A DNA stretch of 64,000 nt from NCBI GenBank assembly GCA_026874595.1, contig CM049312.1, positions 75,244,429-75,308,428 on the forward strand, given 5' to 3'. The notes under the pieces are model-generated. The model saw only the letters and a list, made by a program, of their open reading frames with translations. It made no database searches and was not told the DNA's origin. Position numbers and translations under genes: made by a program. Source of the DNA: Sipunculus nudus. Lineage: Eukaryota; Annelida; Sipuncula; Golfingiida; Sipunculidae. This document shows positions 58,136-64,000 of the stretch, piece by piece. Every line of letters begins with the position of its first letter. Position 1 is the stretch's first letter.

Positions 58136-59340
58136 CAAGTGACCCATGGGCCATGATGCTCAGCCGACTGACATGTTGATAATATGTCCTTGCACAGACA
58201 ATTAAGATAGGTGGCATAATTGTTCATGCATATTAGCTTAAGTTCATCAAGACCCATTAAAATAACAAACTTGATGACAATCCAACGAGCCTTTCATGAG
58301 GAATCTGGCAATGTGTGTGTATTTTGCATTATTTCTGGTGTGCTCGAACATACCCCAAAACTCTGAGAATACAGGTCACTGAACCCAATTTCAGGTTTCT
58401 GGGGAGAACTTTTGAGGAACTCTCAGGATGTCAAGTTAGAAGATTCTGGGCAACATGGTTATCAGAAAATATATGTTACTGAGACCTTAATTGATGTTTC
58501 CAAGGAGACTTTTCACAGATCTCATTGGATGTCAAGTTTAAAGATTCTAGGACCAATGGTTACAATATGAGCCCTGTTAAGGGACAACTGCATCTTTGAA
58601 GGTCTCATAAACTGAGAGAAAAAAATGTGTTAAAATTTAAAAAAAAAATTTAGGTGGTGCCACCAGTCCGCAAGAACTGATGAAACACTCCATGATGAAT
58701 ATCCATGCAAGGAATCAGGGTGATCAATGCAATGGTTGTTCAGATACTTGAGCTTTTGTATCAAATTTTTCATTATTCTGGGGGGTACTTTGGAGCCCCA
58801 TAGCTAGAAGAATATGGGTAACAGAGACCTAATTCCAGGTTTCCATGAAGACTTTTCATGGACCTCTCTGGATGTAAATTGCTCAAGAAGATTCCAGGTC
58901 CAGCGGTTACGATTTGTGCCCTGTTAACAGATGACATCTTTTGAGGTCTCAAAAACAGAGAAAAAAAATCATAAAAAAATAAAAAAAAAACAGGTGGTGC
59001 CACCTGTCTGCAGAAACAGATGAAACACTCCATGATCAATATCCATGCAAAGAATCATGGTGATCAATGCATTAGTTGTTCAGCTATTTGAGCTTTTGTA
59101 TCAAATTTTTCATTATTCTGGGGGGTACTTTGGAGCCTGATAGCTTGAAGAATATGGGTAACAGAGACTCAATTCCAGGTTTCCAAGGAGATTTTTCATG
59201 GACCTCTCTGGATGTAAAGTTACAAGATTCCAGGTCGGTGGTTACGATGTGTGCCTTGTTAACAGACAGACGGCCAGATGGCTGACAGATAAAGCGTGAT
59301 GGCTATAGCTCAGATGACTTACAGTCAGCTGAGCTAAAAA
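58136..59340 (+). mobile_element. H1-related element, copy d (1.2 kb, diverged interior)
   Basis: The 5' end CAAGTGACCCATGGGCCATG, then GCTCAGCC, and the 3' end, a hairpin at 59308-59334 (GCTCAG..CTGAGC) then CTAAAAA, match the H1 ends. The interior is different: two roughly 340-bp tandem units with GGTGGTGCCACC at 58653 and 58993, and TTTTCATTATTCTGGGGGGT in each. Shared ends with swapped interiors suggest the ends are what the mobilising machinery recognises. Confidence 0.72.
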
Positions 59341-60129
59341 ATACACCAATGGGATTATTCTTTTAAAGGTCACATTAATACTAGTCCAAACCATCACAAC
59401 TGTGTTATAAATATTTATTAGGTAAAATTATTGCTGTCTTTGAAATCAAAACTTTTTCTAAGTCACTAGATTTGTCATTACCTAACTTATGCTTTGTTTG
59501 ATCATTTAAGCTCACATTGTGAAACATTTTCAATATTTAAGTTCTAAAGTAATATGGCTGCAATTACCCACTTATCACCTTGGCTAAATGTAAGTAAAAA
59601 AATAACATTAGAACAGATGAATTTAGTTTTTTGAGACAGTATTGCCAGTCACATATATAAAATTTATACTTACAATAAATGTATGTCCTGATTACCTGGA
59701 AATACTTAATTACTGACGCAACTACAGGTCATAGAAAATTTAAAAAGATTATATATATATATATATATGTTAATAAATTTTCATTTACTTTGCCTTCACT
59801 TGATTTGTACTATGTACAATACAGTTTGTTGGAGGAGTATTATTGGTGCTCCCACTTTTCAAGTGCAGATCTCAATTTGTTCTGTAATACAAACATGATG
59901 AAGTCAAAGTAACCAAAAATTAATTAATTATAAACACACCCATATGGTACCTGGAGCACTCAGACATATTGAATCCATATTATATGAACAATGAAGATTA
60001 TATGTACATAAAGTATATGAAATTACTTTTCTAAATATCATCTATGTACCTATGTTTTCAGATATGCTTTTTGAGATTCACCAAGATCACATTTTATTTT
60101 TTCTTGAAATATAAAAAATACAAATAAAA
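59341..60129. other. Unassigned AT-rich interval with an (AT)n tract
   Basis: (AT)n at 59750-59768. No exon or repeat family was identified. Confidence 0.5.
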
Positions 60130-60175
60130 CAAGTGACCCATGGGTCATGACGCTCAGCTGCCAAGCATGACCTGT
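60130..60175 (+). repeat. H1 5' end, copy e (truncated)
   Basis: CAAGTGACCCATGGGTCATG, then ACGCTCAGCTG, matches the H1 5' end including the perfect palindrome GACCCATGGGTC. No matching 3' hairpin was found downstream before 61.4 kb, and the following sequence is not clearly H1. Confidence 0.65.
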
Positions 60176-61432
60176 GACATCATGGACTGAGATTCACAAC
60201 TTCCAGTCAAATTTTGAAGAACCAATTTGCCAATTTGTTGAAAATTTTCTATGACAACAGAAATATATATCACCTATGTCTGGTTAAAACACAGTGAATT
60301 GATGGTCTGAGGAAAATGCATGATTGTTAAGCTATCAGGAACTATTCCAACAGCTTGCTTGAAAACCTGTCAGTCTCAAAAGGAACACCACAAAGGGCAA
60401 ATATAAGATCAAAATATATAGCAAAAATCAAGGAAATACATGCAAGAATTATTGAGAAACAGGTGCTTCTGTATGAATTTTTATTCAATACAAGCCAACT
60501 GTACTGCACTTTTATAAATGATGGTAATATTTATTCAGAAATATTTGACCCAATCCTTTACAAGATTACATAAATATACATCCAACTGCATTCACTTTAA
60601 CTGTTCTTGAGATAATATGATCAAAAGGAATTAAAAGATGGTTGCCTGGTGGCCATATTGGACTTCTGCCAAGTCTGAAATCAGACAACAAACATTCTCT
60701 AAATCGGACCAAACATTAAAGAAAAATTACTGAAACTGCCCTGAAGAAAGAATTTCTAAGGTGGCTAACTGGCAGACATAATGGATTTCTGACAAGTATG
60801 ACATTTGATATCCCACATTCTCCAATAAGAGACCAAACTTGGGGCAAATTATCCAGTAATAAATGCCCAAAATAATTCAAAAGGCATGTCCAGGCCCTCA
60901 TATCAGATTTATAGATATGCAATTGTAAAAAGTGTAAGTCCAATATTTTTTATTATCACTCTGCTTTTCAACGGGGTCAGCAGGGTAGGTAAACTGCCAA
61001 ACCTGAAAGAAAAGAAATGCAGAAAGCATGACTAAGAGTCTTGAAATAAAACAAAAAGCCATCCTAAATCAAGGTACACATCCACATATTATGAGAACAA
61101 ACACTTGCTTTTATATGTGGTGATATATATTAAAATATTCAGATATCTAGGAAACTAAGTTTATTGCTGGGATTCCATAAAATAAACTGCAAAATGTTCC
61201 CATCATCTTATAAATCAGTAGCTAAACCTTAATACTATACTCTCATAGTCTTAATGCCTGGCTGAAGCATTCTGACAAGTGTTTTTGTTATGAAGTAACA
61301 AGGTACTTATCACTGAGCCTTATCACTTAATAGGCTGATACAAAAGGGAGTCATATGCCACCAGTGTCACTCACAATTACAGCCACACAGGGAGATGTAC
61401 CAGCTGGAGTGGGATGGTTATATATAGACATA
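60176..61432. other. Unassigned interval downstream of the H1 5' end
   Basis: It may be the interior of a diverged H1-like element. GGTGGC..ATTGGACTTCTGCCAAGT near 60648 and GGTGGCTAACTGGC..GGATTTCTGACAAGT near 60760 are a pair of related blocks. No gene is supported. Confidence 0.4.
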
Positions 61433-61696
61433 TGTCAAGGCCCAGATCGCGATCTGGACGGATCTTAGATCTGTCCAGCCCAAATTGCGATTGCAGTTCA
61501 GGCCGGCCCAAACTGCGATCGCACTCCAGGCTGGCCAGATCTTAGATCTGTCCAGCCTAGATTGCGATCACAGTTTAGTCCGGCCCAGACTGCGATCCTC
61601 CTTTCTTGCTTCAGGATTGCAATCTGGTCTGGACAGATCTAAGATCAGTCCAGCCGAGATTGCGATCCTAAACTTGACCAGCCCATATTGCGATTC
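61433..61696 (+). repeat. Foldback left arm
   Basis: Contains three modules centred on AGATCTTAGATCT or AGATCTAAGATC (near 61465, 61540 and 61637), alternating with TGCGATCGCA-type palindromes and GGCCGGCC. GATC occurs about a dozen times in 264 bp. Confidence 0.88.
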
Positions 61697-61705
61697 ATGA
61701 TTTTA

Positions 61706-61885
61706 CGATCACAGGAGTGAAACATTGGTTGTTTTACCAACTCATTTGGTATTGCATTGTACCATTTTCCCATAATAAATACAATTATAATACAGAAAGG
61801 CAATTTTCACTCCTTCATATCACAGGAGTGAAACATGGGATGTTTCACCAACTCATTTAGTATTGCATGGTTGTTGAAAAAAGGT
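61706..61885. repeat. Tandem pair of about 110-bp units inside the foldback core
   Basis: ATCACAGGAGTGAAACATTG near 61709 and ATCACAGGAGTGAAACATGG near 61819 begin two similar units (both continue CCAACTCATTT(G/A)GTATTGCATGG/T). TTTTCACTCC at 61805 is the inverse of GGAGTGAAA, so each unit can also fold back. Confidence 0.75.
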
Positions 61886-61887
61886 AA

Positions 61888-63130
61888 CAAGGAAACCATG
61901 GGTTTTATATGCTCACAAAATATGATTTGAAAGAGGAGGTAGCAAGTGCAGGTTTTGTGTGGTAATATAAGCTGCATTATGAGCTGATGGTGTTTAACTC
62001 AAGTTATGTAAGATTATGATAATATCCTTGGAGACAGGGAAGAGGATTGATGTCATTTATATTATATACAGTTGGAATGGTGTGCTGTTTTCACATAGGT
62101 TTTGACTTGGCCATATAACTTTATCTACATTGCAGTAGAATTATTTGAAAAAAACCTGTCCATGATCAGTCATGGTAATTCTGATTTTTACATATGAGAA
62201 CTTTTATTTAATAATTACTGGTTATTCCTACCCAAGAATAAAACTTAAATAATATAACTATTTATTATAAATTAATAAATATTGTGTCAAATATAATTTA
62301 AATTAAAAATAATAACAGCATCATATGAAAAGATCTTTTAATAATATAATTGAAATAAATGATTATTAAAGTAATATTATAGAATATATTCATGAATACA
62401 TTCATGATTACATTTTGAAAGTATTTGCATTTGTATTCAAATACTTTCATTTATACCTGTATTCCATTTTTTATGCATGAAATTATGGAGTACATATATT
62501 CATATTCGCATTCAAATATTTTTGCAAAGTATTCTTATCATGTCTGGTATTTATTCAGTTTCAGCAAAACAAAGTTCTTGAGAATCCAGAATTTACAAAT
62601 TTCACAAATTGATCATAAGTACCTGGTTTTATGGCTTTAATTTATATTTAAACATAAAACTATTATATTCACTTTGGACTACTTTCACAGCAATCTAAGC
62701 ACTAGACATAGCAAAGGTCTTATGACAATTATCAACATTACAGAAATCTTAACAAGAACTTGTCTAAGATCTGATTTTTAATAATATTTAAAAATTTTTA
62801 TTTAGAAAAATGTAAAAAATTTAAAAGAAATCTCAGCTATGAAACCATTTTAAGAATAAAAAATAACTCAAGCATAAGAACACCCTATAAATTGTACAAG
62901 GAGAAAACTAGAGATGGGCAAGTTTAATTTTATTAACATAAATTGAGGAACCAGCAATACAGATTTTGATTATTTACATAGTCTTGTGACAGCTGATACA
63001 GCCACGAGTCTTAATATTATTAGTGAAACATATTGACATATTTAATCAGTACTAATCTGAGTAAAATTTTAAAATTTTGACATATTTTACTTTTTTAAAT
63101 TTTAAAATAACTATAAATTAACAAGCTGAA
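61888..63130 (+). repeat. H1-derived core within the foldback element
   Basis: From ACAAGGAAACCATGGGTTTT onward the text follows H1 copy b (42090-43250): CACAAAATATGATTTGAAAG, GGTGTTTAACTCAAGTTATG, and up to ACAAGCTGAAACACTTGGA. It then passes abruptly into the right arm. The H1 3' 1.9 kb, including the hairpin, is absent. Confidence 0.78.
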
Positions 63131-63143
63131 ACACTTGGATCGC

Positions 63144-63410
63144 ATGGATCGCAATATGGGCTGGTCAAGTTTAGGATCGCAATCTTGACTGGACAGATCT
63201 TAGATCTGTCCAGTCCAGATTGCGATCCTGAAGCAAGAAAGACAAGATCGCAATCCTGGCCGGACTAAACTGCGATCGCAATATAGGCTGGATAGATCTA
63301 AGATCTGGCCAGCCTGGATTGCGATCGCAGTTTGGGCCGGCCTGAACTGCGATCGCAATTTGGGCTGGACAGATCTAAGATCCGTCCAGATCGCAATCTG
63401 GGCCTTGACA
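63144..63410 (-). repeat. Foldback right arm
   Basis: Inverse of the left arm across its full length with scattered single-base differences and small indels. It also carries AGATCTTAGATCT, AGATCTAAGATCT and TGCGATCGCA palindromes. Confidence 0.88.
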
Positions 63411-63429
63411 TATACAAGAAAAATAAAGA

Positions 63430-64000
63430 TGGTCTATAAAATAAGTAATTGTGAACATCCCTGACCTATGACCTTGGCCTTTTGCCCATATATCAACTGG
63501 ATTCTTTCTAAATGATGGGTAACTACTGACCACTTAAATCTGGTGTAATTACTTGGCAACCAATGGGTGAATAACTTTGACCTGCCACCTTTAACCTGCT
63601 GACCAGCTGACCCCAAAATCAATAAGTTATTTATTCAAGCAAAAAGACCCATAAATATGAAGTTTGAGTCAAACTGAGTGATGCATACATGTGGCATATG
63701 TGAAAGACTGAAGGTCTGGGTTGAACAGTTACACTTGAAATATGCTCACAAGCATTTAGAACAATTAAATATTGTGACCTTGACCTTTGACTTTTTGACC
63801 TCAACATCAATAGGCTTCTTCCCGTATTGGTAGGTAAGCCATATATGACAGATGGAAGGTACTGATTGAAAAATTTGCCTGAAAATGACTCCACGCAAGA
63901 AGTGGGTGCTGTGAACTTGACCTTTGACCTCAAAATCAACAGGTCTTTTCCCCTGTTGGCAGAGAAGCGATATCAGTCCTGGAAGGTTTGGAATGAAAAG
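63430..64000 (+). repeat. Repeat H3 copy 3, running off the window
   Basis: At least three spaced blocks of TGACCTTGACCTTTGACTTT / GAACTTGACCTTTGACCTCA with TTCTTCCCGTATTGGTAGGT and GATGGAAGGTACTGATTGAA, as in 17200-17815. A perfect TGACCTTGA is at 63775-63783. The element continues past 64000. Confidence 0.7.

Larger units (their letters stand above)
61433..63410. mobile_element. Foldback element with 265-bp GATC-palindromic arms (1,978 bp)
   Basis: Long near-identical inverted arms (61433-61696 and 63144-63410) enclose about 1.45 kb. The ends are TGTCAAGGCCCAGAT and its inverse, with TA directly outside each (61431-61432 and 63411-63412), so a TA target duplication is possible. Each arm is itself a chain of palindromic modules. 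The core is mostly sequence homologous to the 5' 1.2 kb of H1. No transposase is present. The class is undetermined; foldback-like is a description of structure, not of ancestry. Confidence 0.85.

Overview
The window is AT-rich, intron-dominated animal DNA. Coding sequence is sparse and repeats make up most of what can be read. Several features point to a marine bivalve mollusc, probably a heterodont clam: a metazoan GDPD1/GDPD3-type gene with phase-matched introns, dense GGAC-rich 3' tails ending in hairpin-GCTAAAA, dispersed GGTCAAGGTCA-bearing repeats, tRNA-derived SINEs and TA-target MITEs. This taxon call is an inference from repeat style and was not tested by any search. No prokaryotic operon, CRISPR array, rRNA or intact tRNA gene is visible.

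Genes. The only confidently named gene is a minus-strand glycerophosphodiester phosphodiesterase (GDPD1/GDPD3-like, lysophospholipase D type). Three consecutive internal exons lie at 3172-3037, 2111-2066 and 1047-929, and their splice phases agree. They carry the E-x-D and H catalytic signatures and the NIDIK motif; the first HR motif exon and the 3' exons were not found. A plus-strand terminal exon at 54647-54903 (84 codons plus stop) looks genuine but I do not recognise it. Weaker exon candidates are at 35289-35545 and 38129-38236 (+), and at 46122-46218, 50504-50854, 50888-50920 and 51016-51257 (-).

Repeats by region. 0-5 kb: GDPD exons, a short LTR-like block in an intron, and a 426-bp TA-target MITE. 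4.9-8.4 kb: one hairpin-ended element (H2) interrupted by another (H1). 14.2-19 kb: a 278-bp tandem array, a 1,058-bp direct duplication rich in CTAGAC palindromes, and receptor-site-bearing repeats. 24.0-25.4 kb: an inverted copy of the 278-bp array, ending in a GTATCC/GGATAC hairpin. 30-41 kb: three TA-target inverted-repeat elements and a complete solo-LTR-like module. 42-46 kb: a second full H1 element and a tRNA-derived SINE with a perfect target duplication. 48 kb: a third MITE of the 3.6-kb family. 52-54.3 kb: an ATAATAGGGAGGTGTCC minisatellite and a 327-bp-unit array, also ending in the GTATCC/GGATAC hairpin. 58-63.4 kb: diverged H1 copies and a 1,978-bp foldback element whose 265-bp arms are built of GATC-rich palindromes.

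The most interesting material is the repeat architecture: the foldback element around an H1-derived core; hairpin-terminated tandem arrays with different unit lengths but one shared end; the perfect palindrome GGTGGCGCCACC recurring in otherwise dissimilar repeat families; and a filled/empty pair that defines one MITE's TA target duplication to the base.
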